From Spirillospora albida (GTDB taxonomy: Bacteria; Actinomycetota; Actinomycetes; Streptosporangiales; Streptosporangiaceae), in NCBI RefSeq assembly GCF_000718255.1, contig NZ_JOFJ01000023.1, forward strand, positions 1 through 64,000: a stretch of 64,000 bases of DNA. The letters run 5' to 3'. The notes below the pieces were generated by a model. That model did not search any database and had not been told where the DNA came from. It was given only the letters and a program-made list of their open reading frames with translations. Of this stretch, positions 1-8,284 are shown piece by piece. Within the stretch, counting starts at the first letter, position 1, and each line of letters begins with the position of its first letter. Both the position numbers and the translations under genes were made by a program.

Positions 1-1
1 C

Positions 2-96
2 CCCGAAAGCTACGAGGCCGGACTCCACCTGCGCGGAGCCATCATCTGGCTGCGCAGCCTCCCATCCCCCTCATGATCTGAACTACGAACAGGCCC
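2..96 (+). mobile_element. 3' end of an IS5-like insertion sequence (transposase C-terminus plus terminal repeat)
   Basis: The window opens inside a reading frame that runs to a TGA at 74-76 and ends in the residues AGLHLRGAIIWLRS, which resembles the C-terminal helix of IS5-type DDE transposases. It is followed directly by bases 77-96, whose reverse complement starts GGGCCTGTTC, a typical start for terminal repeats of these elements in actinomycetes. CTAG or TAG just outside could be the target duplication. Most of the element lies off the left edge, so the family assignment rests on about 24 residues and one repeat end; the other repeat cannot be checked here. Confidence 0.5.
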
Positions 97-295
97 TAGT
101 GCGCCTGTCACCAACCCGGTGACGCAGGCGGCCGCCGCACTGGCGACGGAGAGCGCGCAGGAACCGCGGTTCACGCCCCGCGCGGCGGTGTGCGCCGCGC
201 ACCCGGCCTCGCTCCGCTCCCGCACGTCGCGGTGGCGGGTCTCCGCTCGTTCGGCGGATGGGGGATGCGGAGAAGACCGGGGCGCGTCGCGGGGC
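97..295. other. Non-coding stretch between IS end and Uma2 gene
   Basis: No convincing gene. Open frames on both strands here lack ribosome-binding sites and recognisable motifs and overlap the Uma2 gene in other frames. It may be sequence displaced by the insertion element at the left edge. Confidence 0.5.
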
Positions 296-982
296 TCAGG
301 CGCCGCCCTGCCAGGGCTCCCACTCGTCTGTGGGGATCTTGATGCCGAACGGTTCGGGGAGCCTGACGGTCCTCCCGAATTCCCAGCTCGCCGCCTCCCG
401 GTATTCGCCGGAGGTCTTGTCGGGGTCGCTGAACAGTGTCGTCCGCGCCGCCTTGGGATCGCGGTCCACCAGCAGGTAGTACGGGATCCCGACCCGGGCG
501 TACCCGTTCCACTTGGTGGGCACGGTCCGGCGCCGTCCGGGACGCCGGTCATCGGACGCGTTGGTGGGCGAGGTCACCTCGAGCACGAGTTCCAGGTACT
601 GCGGAGGCACCTTCTTGATCTGTGCGGCTCGCGCCTGGCGGTCGTTCTCGCCGCTGAGCACGCAGAGGTCGGGGATGTATCCGTCGTGTATCTCGCTGAG
701 AGACACGTCCTGCGAACCGATGTATCGCCACGGGAATGACCGATCGGCCATCTCGGCGGCGAAGAATCGCTGCTCGATGGTGCGGATGATGGCGTTGTGG
801 GCATAGTCCGGCCCTGGTGACACGATGATCTCCCCACCGATGATCTCGACACGGGTGCCGTCGTGGGGAAGATCGAGAAGGTCAGCGAGCTCGTCCCGCA
901 TCCAGAGGTTGTAGGGGGTGTCGGGGAGCTCGTGGTGGTGGTGGCTAGTGGCAAGGATGCTCACTTTGGGCGACTCCTCCAT
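296..982 (-). CDS. Uma2 family (DUF820) restriction-endonuclease-fold protein
   Basis: A 228-residue protein of the Uma2/DUF820 family, which has the PD-(D/E)xK nuclease fold and is abundant in actinobacteria and cyanobacteria; the biological target is unknown. Family features visible are the N-terminal VEIIGGEIIVSPGP strand pair, the DGYIPDLCVLSG segment carrying the first acidic residue, LELVLEVTSP with the catalytic Glu, and TKWNGYARVGIPYYLLVD where the family has its Lys and a YxRxGVxxYWxVD motif. The ATG at 982 was chosen over an upstream in-frame start because a GGGGAG lies about 9 bases before it and the extra 58 residues look non-coding. It is a single gene beside an insertion-sequence end, so horizontal acquisition is plausible. 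Confidence 0.8.
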   Translation of the reverse strand: MEESPKVSILATSHHHHELPDTPYNLWMRDELADLLDLPHDGTRVEIIGGEIIVSPGPDYAHNAIIRTIEQRFFAAEMADRSFPWRYIGSQDVSLSEIHDGYIPDLCVLSGENDRQARAAQIKKVPPQYLELVLEVTSPTNASDDRRPGRRRTVPTKWNGYARVGIPYYLLVDRDPKAARTTLFSDPDKTSGEYREAASWEFGRTVRLPEPFGIKIPTDEWEPWQGGA

Positions 983-1137
983 CACGTTCGGCTCCCCACA
1001 CTGTAGAGACGGTGCGTAGTCAGCGTACCCAGAATGCGTGATCCCGGCCGGAATCCACGCGGGTGTGGATTGTCCGGTCGGCCCCGCGGGCCTTAGCTTC
1101 GCATGCGGAGCGTCGGCTTCGGGAAGGATGGTGTGGA

Positions 1138-1977
1138 ATGGGCGACTCGGTGGCACGGGACATGTGGCTGGTGGTCGAGCCGCTGCACGCGGTGACCTAC
1201 TTCGCGCCGGAGTGCCTGGCGGCGCATCGGGAGGTCGGGCTCAAGGGCTTCTGGATGGGCTACTTCGGCGGGCGCGCGGCACCCCTCGGGGCGGCCCCGG
1301 CCGGTGTCGTCGAGGCGACGTTCTACGGGTTCCACCCCGCGCGGGTGCGGCGCGCCGTGCCGGACGCATGGGGGTTCGCCTCGCCGGAGGACATCCTGCG
1401 GGTGCGGGGGACCGCCGCCGCCGCGGTGCTCAGGCGGCTCGCGCCCGGGATCGACGGGGTGGCCGCGTCCGCCGCCGCGCAGCTGGCGCGGGCCGTGGCC
1501 GCCGCGGACGGGGGCGGGCGCCCGCTGTTCGCGGCGAACCGTGACCTGGACGTCCCGGACGACCCGGTGGAGGCGCTCTGGCTGATGTGCACCGCCCTGC
1601 GTGAGCATCGCGGCGACGGCCACAACGCGCTGCTCGCGGCCGAGGGGCTGAGCGGCCTGGAGGCGAACGTGCTGGCGTCCGCCGTCGGCACCGTTCCCGC
1701 GCAGCGGCTTCGCGACAGCCGTGGCTGGTCCGAGGAGGAGTGGGACGCGGCGGCGGAGGCGCTGGCCGGGCGAGGGCTCGTGCGGGGGCCGGACGCGACG
1801 GGCGCCGGGCGTGATCTGCGCGCGTCCATCGAGGACCGCACCGACGCCCTGGCCGCGCCGCCCTACCGTGCCCTGGACGATCCCGAGGCGCTGTACGGCA
1901 TGCTCGTCCCGTTCGCGCGGGCGGCGGCGGACGAGATGCCCTTCCCGAACCCGATCGGCCTGCCCCGCCCCTCCTGA
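1138..1977 (+). CDS. SCO6745 family protein (SalK-like, winged-helix C-terminal half)
   Basis: A 279-residue protein matching the actinobacterial SCO6745 family. The N-terminal half carries the family signatures around VEPLHAVTYFAPE and LKGFWMGYFGGRAAPLG, and the C-terminal half (about residues 135-230) looks like a MarR-type winged helix (LREHRGDGHNALL, SGLEANVL, WSEEEWDAAAEALAGRGLV). Some relatives are annotated SalK; no catalytic function is established. GGAAGGA sits nine bases before the chosen ATG. The gene ends 3 bp from the stop of the convergent ftsH paralogue, so the two probably share a terminator region. Confidence 0.75.
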   Translation: MGDSVARDMWLVVEPLHAVTYFAPECLAAHREVGLKGFWMGYFGGRAAPLGAAPAGVVEATFYGFHPARVRRAVPDAWGFASPEDILRVRGTAAAAVLRRLAPGIDGVAASAAAQLARAVAAADGGGRPLFAANRDLDVPDDPVEALWLMCTALREHRGDGHNALLAAEGLSGLEANVLASAVGTVPAQRLRDSRGWSEEEWDAAAEALAGRGLVRGPDATGAGRDLRASIEDRTDALAAPPYRALDDPEALYGMLVPFARAAADEMPFPNPIGLPRPS

Positions 1978-1980
1978 CGT

Positions 1981-3990
1981 CTATTTCGTCATGGGGACGG
2001 GGCGGGGGATGCTCGCGGCGGCATAGGCGGCGGCCTCGTCCAGGGTCTCCTCCTCCAAGAGGACGGCTGCCAGGGAGTCCAGCTTGTCGCGGTGGGAGCG
2101 GAGGGTCTCCAGGGCCTCGGCGTAGCACTCCTCGACGATGCGGCGGGCCTCGATGTCGACGATGTCGAGAGTGCCCTGCGCCGCGTACTGGCCCATCGCC
2201 TCCATGCCTTCTGGAGGCAGGATCGACAGGGGGCCCACGCGGGCGGACATGCCCCACCGGCCCACCATGCCGCGGGCCAGCCGGGTGACCTGTTCCAGGT
2301 CGCTCTCGGAGCCGGTGGTGACGACGCCGAAGACGAGCTCCTCGGCGGCCATGCCGCCGAGGGCGCCGATGATGCGGCCGCGGAGGTACTGCTCGTCGTA
2401 GGCGTAGCGGTCGCTCTCGGGGGTGGAGACGGTGACGCCGAGGGCGCGGCCGTGCGGGACGATCGTGATCTTGCGGACGGGGTCGGCGCCGGGGTGGAGC
2501 ATGCCGAGGAGGCCGTGGCCCGACTCGTGGTAGGACGTGCGGCGGCGCTCCTCGTACGGCATGACGAGGGACCGGCGGGTGCCGAGCTGCACCTTCTCCA
2601 GGGCGGAGTGGAAATCGGCCATGTCGACCGCGTCCTTGCCGCGCTTCACGGCCAGGAGCGCGGCCTCGTTGACGAGGTTGGCGAGCTCGGCGCCCGTCAT
2701 GCCGGGGGTCATTTTGCCGATCGCGGGGACGTCGGCGTCGGCGGCGAGGGGGACGTCGCGGGTGTGGACGCGCAGGATCGCGATGCGGCCGTCGAGATCG
2801 GGCGCGGAGACGGCGACCTGGCGGTCGAAGCGGCCGGGCCGGAGCAGGGCGGGATCGAGGATGTCGGGACGGTTCGTGGCGGCGACGACCACCACCCCCT
2901 CGGAGCCGGAGAAGCCGTCCATCTCGGTCAGGATCTGGTTGAGGGTCTGCTCGCGCTCGTCGTGCCCGCCCATGGTCGCGCCGCTGCCGCGCGCCCGGCC
3001 GATGGTGTCGACCTCGTCGATGAAGATGATGGACGGGGCGGTCTTGCGGGCCTCGGTGAACAGCTCGCGGACGCGGGCGGCGCCGACGCCGACGACCATC
3101 TCGATAAACTCCGACGCGGCGGCGGAATAGAACGGGACGTCGGCCTCGCCGGCGACGGCGCGGGCGAGGAGGGTCTTGCCGGTGCCGGGCGGGCCGGTGA
3201 GCAGGACGCCGCGGGGGACGCGGGCGCCCATCCGGCGGTACTTGCCGGGGTCCTTGAGGAAGTCGACGATCTCGCTGAGCTCCGCCTCGACCTCGTCGAT
3301 GCCGGCGACGTCGGCGAACGTGGCGCGCCGTTCGTCCTGCGCGACGGGTTTGGGGGAGCGGCCGAAGCCGCCCATGAGGCCGCCGCCCCCGGTCATGCGG
3401 CGCTGGAGCCACACCATGACGCCGATCCACAGACCGACGAACAGGAGGGTGGGCAGGAGGGAGAGCAGCAGGTTGGCGACGAACCCCCGGTCGGGCTGCG
3501 CGGGTTTGGCCTCCACCTCGACGCCCTGCTTGACCAGCTCCGAGTAGATCTTGTCGTCGGCGAACGCGGGGCGGAGCGTCTCGAACATGGTGTAGGTCTC
3601 GCCCTCGCGCCCCGGGAAGGGCCGCGCCTTCTTGAACCGCCCTTGGATCTGGTAGCCCTTGGTGTAGACCTGCTGGACGTTCCCGGCCGTCACCTGCTGG
3701 GTGAACGACGTGTACGGGATCGTGACGCGCTCCTGCTTTCCCGTGATGTGCATCGAGACGAAGCTGAGCCCGAAGACGAGCAGCAGGAGCAGCCAGAACA
3801 GCCAGGTGTTGCGGGACGGCTTCCAGCCGCCGAGACCGCGGCGCTCCTCCGGGACGCCCTCGGTGCGCCAGGGATGCTCGGCGTCGCTGCGGGGCGGGAC
3901 GGGCTGGCGCCGGTCGGCTTCGGGCCGGCGGGTCTCGTTCGGTTCCGATGCGGGTCGCAGGGACGGCACGGTCGACATTCCCCCCATCAC
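1981..3990 (-). CDS. ftsH: ATP-dependent zinc metalloprotease FtsH (second-type paralogue)
   Basis: Membrane-bound AAA+ protease that degrades damaged and regulatory membrane or cytosolic proteins as a hexamer. Visible in order: a basic N-terminus of about 60 residues, TM1 (62-80), an extracytoplasmic region, TM2 (170-195), Walker A GPPGTGKT (266-273), Walker B IIFIDEVD (321-328), the second region of homology ATNRPDILDP...RPGRFDR (371-390), the zinc-site HESGH (488-492) and the third-ligand region SESDLEQ (Asp near 564). The usual FtsH motif is HEAGH, so Ser replaces Ala, which should not affect metal binding. The long basic cytosolic N-terminus and the absence of hpt, folE or tilS neighbours suggest this is not the canonical housekeeping copy. 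The start is uncertain within five codons (three nearby ATGs, none with good Shine-Dalgarno spacing). Confidence 0.93.
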   Translation of the reverse strand: MMGGMSTVPSLRPASEPNETRRPEADRRQPVPPRSDAEHPWRTEGVPEERRGLGGWKPSRNTWLFWLLLLLVFGLSFVSMHITGKQERVTIPYTSFTQQVTAGNVQQVYTKGYQIQGRFKKARPFPGREGETYTMFETLRPAFADDKIYSELVKQGVEVEAKPAQPDRGFVANLLLSLLPTLLFVGLWIGVMVWLQRRMTGGGGLMGGFGRSPKPVAQDERRATFADVAGIDEVEAELSEIVDFLKDPGKYRRMGARVPRGVLLTGPPGTGKTLLARAVAGEADVPFYSAAASEFIEMVVGVGAARVRELFTEARKTAPSIIFIDEVDTIGRARGSGATMGGHDEREQTLNQILTEMDGFSGSEGVVVVAATNRPDILDPALLRPGRFDRQVAVSAPDLDGRIAILRVHTRDVPLAADADVPAIGKMTPGMTGAELANLVNEAALLAVKRGKDAVDMADFHSALEKVQLGTRRSLVMPYEERRRTSYHESGHGLLGMLHPGADPVRKITIVPHGRALGVTVSTPESDRYAYDEQYLRGRIIGALGGMAAEELVFGVVTTGSESDLEQVTRLARGMVGRWGMSARVGPLSILPPEGMEAMGQYAAQGTLDIVDIEARRIVEECYAEALETLRSHRDKLDSLAAVLLEEETLDEAAAYAAASIPRPVPMTK

Positions 3991-4061
3991 AGACGCGGCC
4001 CGGAGCGCTCATGATCTGCCCTGGCCGGTGCCCCCGAAACGGGCACGTCTCCGAGCGTTCC

Positions 4062-4832
4062 CTACCGCGCCGCGGGCGGCGTCACGAATCCGTACTTGTG
4101 GAAAAGTCTTTGCGCGGCCGGTGTGACCAGCCATGACACGAACGCGCCGGCCGCCTCTTCATGATCGCCGTCCCGGACGGCGGCCGCCGGGAAGCTCGCC
4201 GTCACGTTGCGGTCGGCCGGGATCGGGACGCTGCTCGCCGCCGCCCCCGCCGACGCGAGGTCGGTGACGTAGACCAGTCCCGCGTCGGCCTCGCCGGCAC
4301 GCACCCGGTCCAGCACGGCGCGCGCGCTGATCTCCTCCGAACTCCACCTGACGGTCAGTCCCGCCCCCGCGAGGACGCTCCGCGTGTACCGGCCCACCGG
4401 GACGATCGCGGCTCCCCCCACCACGCGCAGCCCGGGGCGGGTCAGATCATGCAGGCCGCGGATGCGCCGGGGGTTGCCGGGGGCGACCGCGATGGTCAGC
4501 GATGTGTGCGCGATGACGCGGCGGCGTCCGGTGAGGTACCGGCGCGCCTTGTGCATCGTGGTCTGGTCCGCGGTGACGAGCACGTCGCCCGCTCCGCGTT
4601 CGGGCAGCCGGTCCGCCATCTCCTGCGAGCCGCCGTACTCGAACCGCAGTCTCACGCCCGGGTGGTCGTGCCGGTAGGCGGCCTCGATCTCGCCGAACAC
4701 CTCGCTGAGGGACGCGGTCGCCAGCACGGTGAGCGTGACGGGGCCGTCCGGTCCGCCGCAGCTCGTGGACGGGAGGAGCAGGGCGACCAGGGCGAACGCG
4801 CGCACGCGCCGCCATCGGGGGGAGTCCGGCAT
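4062..4832 (-). CDS. modA: Molybdate ABC transporter substrate-binding lipoprotein ModA
   Basis: A 256-residue periplasmic-binding-type protein for molybdate or tungstate. The N-terminus has a signal peptide ending in a lipobox (STSC with the Cys near 25), so it should be a lipoprotein outside the membrane. ModA hallmarks are LTVLATASLSEVFGEI near the start, GVRLRFEYGGSQEMADR, a GDVLVTADQ strand and the RAGEADAGLVYVTD segment near residue 190. The permease ModB and ATPase ModC normally encoded next to it are absent here, so either they lie elsewhere or this copy works alone. It is divergent from ung with a 113-bp intergenic region. Confidence 0.85.
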   Translation of the reverse strand: MPDSPRWRRVRAFALVALLLPSTSCGGPDGPVTLTVLATASLSEVFGEIEAAYRHDHPGVRLRFEYGGSQEMADRLPERGAGDVLVTADQTTMHKARRYLTGRRRVIAHTSLTIAVAPGNPRRIRGLHDLTRPGLRVVGGAAIVPVGRYTRSVLAGAGLTVRWSSEEISARAVLDRVRAGEADAGLVYVTDLASAGAAASSVPIPADRNVTASFPAAAVRDGDHEEAAGAFVSWLVTPAAQRLFHKYGFVTPPAAR

Positions 4833-4882
4833 GTGCGCTGATCCTAGAGGAGCCCGAGCGGATCCCGGAGGAGGACGCGGGG

Positions 4883-4904
4883 TGTCGGTGAGGGCCGTTA
4901 GTGT
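4883..4904 (+). promoter_or_regulatory. PafBC/RecA-NDp-type DNA-damage promoter upstream of ung
   Basis: TGTCGGTG, an 8-base spacer, then TAGTGT. This matches the mycobacterial RecA-NDp consensus TTGTCRGTG-N8-TANNNT at every specified position except the first T. It ends 41 bp before the ung start codon, a sensible distance. The same motif occurs upstream of recA in this window. Direct sequence match; regulation by PafBC is inferred. Confidence 0.6.
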
Positions 4905-4945
4905 TTCCGGCGACTGGTGAACCCCCTTCCCCGGAGGCCTGGACG

Positions 4946-5632
4946 ATGTCCCTCGACCTGATGGAACTGCTGCCCGGCGACTGGCGGGAGCGGCTCGACC
5001 CGCTGCTCGACCCGATCGCCACGGCGGCGCTGGGCGCGTTCATGGCGGGGGAGTACGCCGAGCAGATCGTGTACCCGCCCAGGGAGGACCTGTTCAACGC
5101 CTTCCGGCACTGCCCCTATGGAGCGGCCCGCGTCCTGATCCTGGGCCAGGACCCGTACCACGGCCCGGGGCAGGCGCACGGCCTCAGCTTCAGCGTGAGG
5201 GACGGGGTGCGCCTGCCGCCGTCCCTGCGCAACATCTACAAGGAGCTCGCGGCGGACCTCGACATCCCGCCGGCCGCGTCCGGTGACCTGACCCCGTGGG
5301 CGGATCAGGGCGTCCTGCTCCTCAACGCGGTGCTGACGGTGCGCGCCGGCGAGGCCGGGGCGCACGCCGGGAAGGGCTGGGAGGAGTTCACGGACGCGGC
5401 GATCCGGGCGCTGAACGACAAGGCGGAGCGGGTCGTGTTCGTCCTGTGGGGCGCGTACGCGCGCAAGAAGGCCCGCCTGATCACGGGCGCGCACCACACG
5501 GTGATCGAGTCGGCGCACCCGAGTCCGCTCAGCGCGAAGAAGTTCTTCGGGACGCGCCCGTTCAGCGCCGTGAACAAGGCCCTCGCGGACGCGGGGCGCC
5601 CCGAGATCGACTGGAACCTGAACCGCCCCTAG
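4946..5632 (+). CDS. ung: Uracil-DNA glycosylase, family 1
   Basis: Removes uracil from DNA as the first step of base-excision repair. The 228-residue protein has the water-activating motif GQDPYH (67-72, catalytic Asp69), the LLLNAVLTV segment that binds uracil, and the leucine-loop motif HPSPLS (191-196) with catalytic His191. GGAGG eight bases before the chosen ATG supports this start over an in-frame codon 15 residues upstream. Its TAG stop overlaps the TAG of the convergent menA within a shared CTAG. A damage-type promoter lies upstream, so induction by DNA damage is likely. Confidence 0.95.
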   Translation: MSLDLMELLPGDWRERLDPLLDPIATAALGAFMAGEYAEQIVYPPREDLFNAFRHCPYGAARVLILGQDPYHGPGQAHGLSFSVRDGVRLPPSLRNIYKELAADLDIPPAASGDLTPWADQGVLLLNAVLTVRAGEAGAHAGKGWEEFTDAAIRALNDKAERVVFVLWGAYARKKARLITGAHHTVIESAHPSPLSAKKFFGTRPFSAVNKALADAGRPEIDWNLNRP

Positions 5633-6507
5633 AGGGCGAGGCCCACGGCCAGCAGCACGCCGTAGACGATCTGGAGGCGGCCGGTCTCGCCCAGCACCGG
5701 GATGAGGGCGGGGCCGGTCGCGCCGTTCAGCACCTTCTGCGTCGGCGGCACCGACAGCGGTGCGGCGAGCAGCGCGATCAGCGCCCACGGGTGCGGCGCC
5801 GCGAGGACGAGGACGGCCATGAACGGCAGCGAGGTGCACACCGCGTACAGGATCCGGGTCCACCGGTCGCCGAGGACGACGGCGAGGGTCCGCTTGCCCG
5901 ACTCCCGGTCGGTGGGGATGTCGCGGAGGTTGTTCGCGACGAGCAGCCCGCAGGCGAGCAGCCCGATCGGCACGGCGGCCGCCCACGCCTCCCACGGGAG
6001 GCGTTCGATCTGGACGTAGACGGTCCCGACGACGGCGACGAGGCCGAAGAACACGAACACGGAGATCTCGCCGAGTGCCCGGTAGCCGTACGGGGTCTTC
6101 CCGCCGGTGTAGAACCAGGCGGCGAGGATCGCGAACGCCCCGATGAGCAGCAGCCACCATGTCGTGGCGGCGGCCAGCACCAGGCCCGCGACGGCGGCGG
6201 CGAGGAAGGCGGCGAGGGCCGCGGCGAGCACCTGTCCCGGTTTGGCGGCGCCGGAGCCGACGAGGCGCAGCGGGCCGACGCGGTCGTCGTCGGTGCCGCG
6301 GACGCCGTCGCTGTAGTCGTTGGAGTAGTTCACCCCGATCTGCAGGACGAGCGCGACGAACGCGGCGAGGAGCGCCCGCCACCAGACGGCGCCGCCCCCC
6401 GGGGAGTCGTCGCCGATGGCGATGCCCGTGCCGACGGCGACGGGCACGAGGGACGTGGGCAGGGTGCGGGGCCGGGATCCGGCGACCCATTGGGCGAGCG
6501 TTGCCAC
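5629..6507 (-). CDS. menA: 1,4-dihydroxy-2-naphthoate polyprenyltransferase MenA
   Basis: Integral membrane UbiA-family enzyme that attaches a polyprenyl chain to 1,4-dihydroxy-2-naphthoate in menaquinone synthesis. The 292-residue protein has about eight or nine hydrophobic segments and the two aspartate-rich motifs of the family: NYSNDYSDG with a following DDD (about residues 67-80) and NNLRDIPTDRESGKRTL (about 187-205). The GTG start lies 2 bp after the stop of the upstream MFS gene, whose last codons contain the AGGAG, so translation is probably coupled. The reading frame extends far upstream only as a shadow of the MFS gene. No other men genes are in the window. Confidence 0.92.
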   Translation of the reverse strand: MATLAQWVAGSRPRTLPTSLVPVAVGTGIAIGDDSPGGGAVWWRALLAAFVALVLQIGVNYSNDYSDGVRGTDDDRVGPLRLVGSGAAKPGQVLAAALAAFLAAAVAGLVLAAATTWWLLLIGAFAILAAWFYTGGKTPYGYRALGEISVFVFFGLVAVVGTVYVQIERLPWEAWAAAVPIGLLACGLLVANNLRDIPTDRESGKRTLAVVLGDRWTRILYAVCTSLPFMAVLVLAAPHPWALIALLAAPLSVPPTQKVLNGATGPALIPVLGETGRLQIVYGVLLAVGLAL

Positions 6508-6509
6508 GG

Positions 6510-8198
6510 TTACCGCTTGTTCTCCTGGGCTATGGGGGGCTGGGGGTTCGATTCTCCCGGACGGCGGGCACCGCTCGGGCGCAGCCGCAGGGACAGCGCC
6601 AGCCCGAGCGCGAGGATCGCGGCGGTGGTGAGGGCGGCGCCGCGGGTGGCGTCGGCGAGGCTGGCGTCTGCGGCGTGGGCGGCGGCGTCCATCCCGGGAG
6701 CCGCGTGCAGGTCGCGTCCGTAGGTGCCGGCGCTCTCCCGCAGGTTGTGCGTGATGGCGGCCTGCTTCTCCGGGGGGAGCGCGGTGGTCTCGAGACGGTC
6801 GCCCATGGCGTGCCCGAGGCCGGTCGCGAACACCGTTCCGATGAGGGCGATGCCGAGCGCGGCGCCGATCTGCCGTGCTGTGGACTGGGTACCGGACGCC
6901 TGGCCGGCGCACGCGGTCGGAACGTCCGCGAGAGAGACGTTGGTCAGCTGCGCGGAGGTGAGGCCGAGGCCGAGGCCGTACAGCAGCATCCAGGGTGCGA
7001 GCCCGAGCCCGCCCGTGGTGGCGGAGACGGTGAGGGCGAGCCCGAGGACGGCGACGACCTCCAGGACCATGCCCGACTGGACGACCCGGTGCGCGCCGCG
7101 CCTGTTCGCGAGCCGCCCCGCGCAGCCCCCCGACAGGAAGGCGCCCGCCGCGAGCGGCAGGAGCGCGACGCTGATCTGCAGCGGCGACGTCCCGTGCACG
7201 CCGAGCAGGAACAGCGGCAGGATGAACACCAGGCCGAGCTCGCCGACGTTGATGAGCGCCGAGGCGAGGTTGCCGTGCCGGAAGTTCGGGATGCGCCACA
7301 GGGTGAGGTCGAGCATCACCGGACGCCCCGCGGCGGCCCGTGCGCGCTCCACGACCAGCAGGGCCGCGAGGAGGACGATCCCCATCGCGAGGACGACCGG
7401 GACGGGTGACAGTCCCGTGGCCGGCCAGCCGAAACCGGCGATGGAGAAGGGGCGCGTGGCCGTCCACCACCCGTAGGTCTGGCCCTCGATCAGACCGCAC
7501 ACCAGCGCGCCGAACCCCAGCGCGGACAGCGCGGCGCCCGGCCAGTCGATCCCCCGGAGCCCGCCCGCGACCCGCTCCCGCGTCTCCGGCATGAGGACGA
7601 CCGCCCCGGCGAGCAGCGCGAGCCCGACCGGCAGGTTGACGCCGAAGGCCCAGCGCCAGCCGCCGACCGCGGCGAGCACGCCGCCGGCGAGCGGTCCGAG
7701 CGCCGCCATGCCGCTGATGAGCGAGCCCCAGATCCCGAACGCGACGGCGCGGTCCCGGCCGGTGAACACCGCGTTCACCGTGGACAGCGTCGCCGGCATG
7801 ATCATGGATGCGCCGACGCCCTGCAGCGCCCGCGCGCCGATCAGCGCGCCGCTTCCGCCGGCCAGGGCCGCGGCGACGCTCGCGACGGTGAAGACCGCGA
7901 CGCCCAGCACGAACACGCGGCGCCGCCCGAACAGGTCGCCCGCCCGGCCGAAGGGGATGAGCAGCGCGGCGAACACGAGCGCGTACACGGAGGTGATCCA
8001 CTCGGCGTCGCTCGTGGTCAGCCCGAGGTCGGTGACGATGCGGGGCAGCAGGACGCCGACGATCGTGGCGTCCACGACGATGAGCGAGACGCCGAGACTC
8101 ATGACGATCATGCCGAGCCAGCGACGGCGTCCGGCGGCGGCCGCGGCCGCGGGGCGCGGCGGCGTCAGAGAGGTGGACTCGGGCACGGATCCAAACAT
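6510..8198 (-). CDS. MFS transporter, DHA2 (EmrB/QacA) 14-TM drug-efflux family
   Basis: A proton-driven exporter of the major facilitator superfamily, 562 residues. It starts hydrophobic segments near residue 28 (LGMIVMSLGVSLIVVDATIVGVLLP, the DHA2 motif D1 region), has motif A as GRAGDLFGRRRVFVLG after TM2, and the TM5 motif C region around GPLAGGVLAAVGGWRWAFGVNLPVG. About 14 membrane segments fit the DHA2 subfamily. Substrate cannot be read from sequence. Co-transcription with menA is likely from the 2-bp gap. The start is somewhat uncertain: a GTG four codons in is an alternative and neither has a strong ribosome-binding site. The last codons include a tRNA T-arm-like sequence (see findings). 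Confidence 0.9.
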   Translation of the reverse strand: MFGSVPESTSLTPPRPAAAAAAGRRRWLGMIVMSLGVSLIVVDATIVGVLLPRIVTDLGLTTSDAEWITSVYALVFAALLIPFGRAGDLFGRRRVFVLGVAVFTVASVAAALAGGSGALIGARALQGVGASMIMPATLSTVNAVFTGRDRAVAFGIWGSLISGMAALGPLAGGVLAAVGGWRWAFGVNLPVGLALLAGAVVLMPETRERVAGGLRGIDWPGAALSALGFGALVCGLIEGQTYGWWTATRPFSIAGFGWPATGLSPVPVVLAMGIVLLAALLVVERARAAAGRPVMLDLTLWRIPNFRHGNLASALINVGELGLVFILPLFLLGVHGTSPLQISVALLPLAAGAFLSGGCAGRLANRRGAHRVVQSGMVLEVVAVLGLALTVSATTGGLGLAPWMLLYGLGLGLTSAQLTNVSLADVPTACAGQASGTQSTARQIGAALGIALIGTVFATGLGHAMGDRLETTALPPEKQAAITHNLRESAGTYGRDLHAAPGMDAAAHAADASLADATRGAALTTAAILALGLALSLRLRPSGARRPGESNPQPPIAQENKR

Positions 8199-8284
8199 AG
8201 GCCCGGATCAGGAGTGACTCTCACCGACCCCCGCGCCGGCACGTCCGGTGACCGGGGAGGCTCCGGTACGCGCGGCGCGCCGGC

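Noticed and set aside
1430..4012. Very long open frame (860 codons) on the minus strand across the SCO6745-like and ftsH genes, and a 640-codon frame on the opposite strand
   Set aside because: Composition is Arg/Pro/Gly- or Ala/Gly/Val-rich, typical of shadow frames in high-GC DNA, and it overlaps genes with clear domains.
6542..6600. Possible tRNA gene suggested by a perfect T-arm
   Set aside because: No matching acceptor 5' strand, D-arm or anticodon stem in the 60 bases upstream; kept only as a finding.
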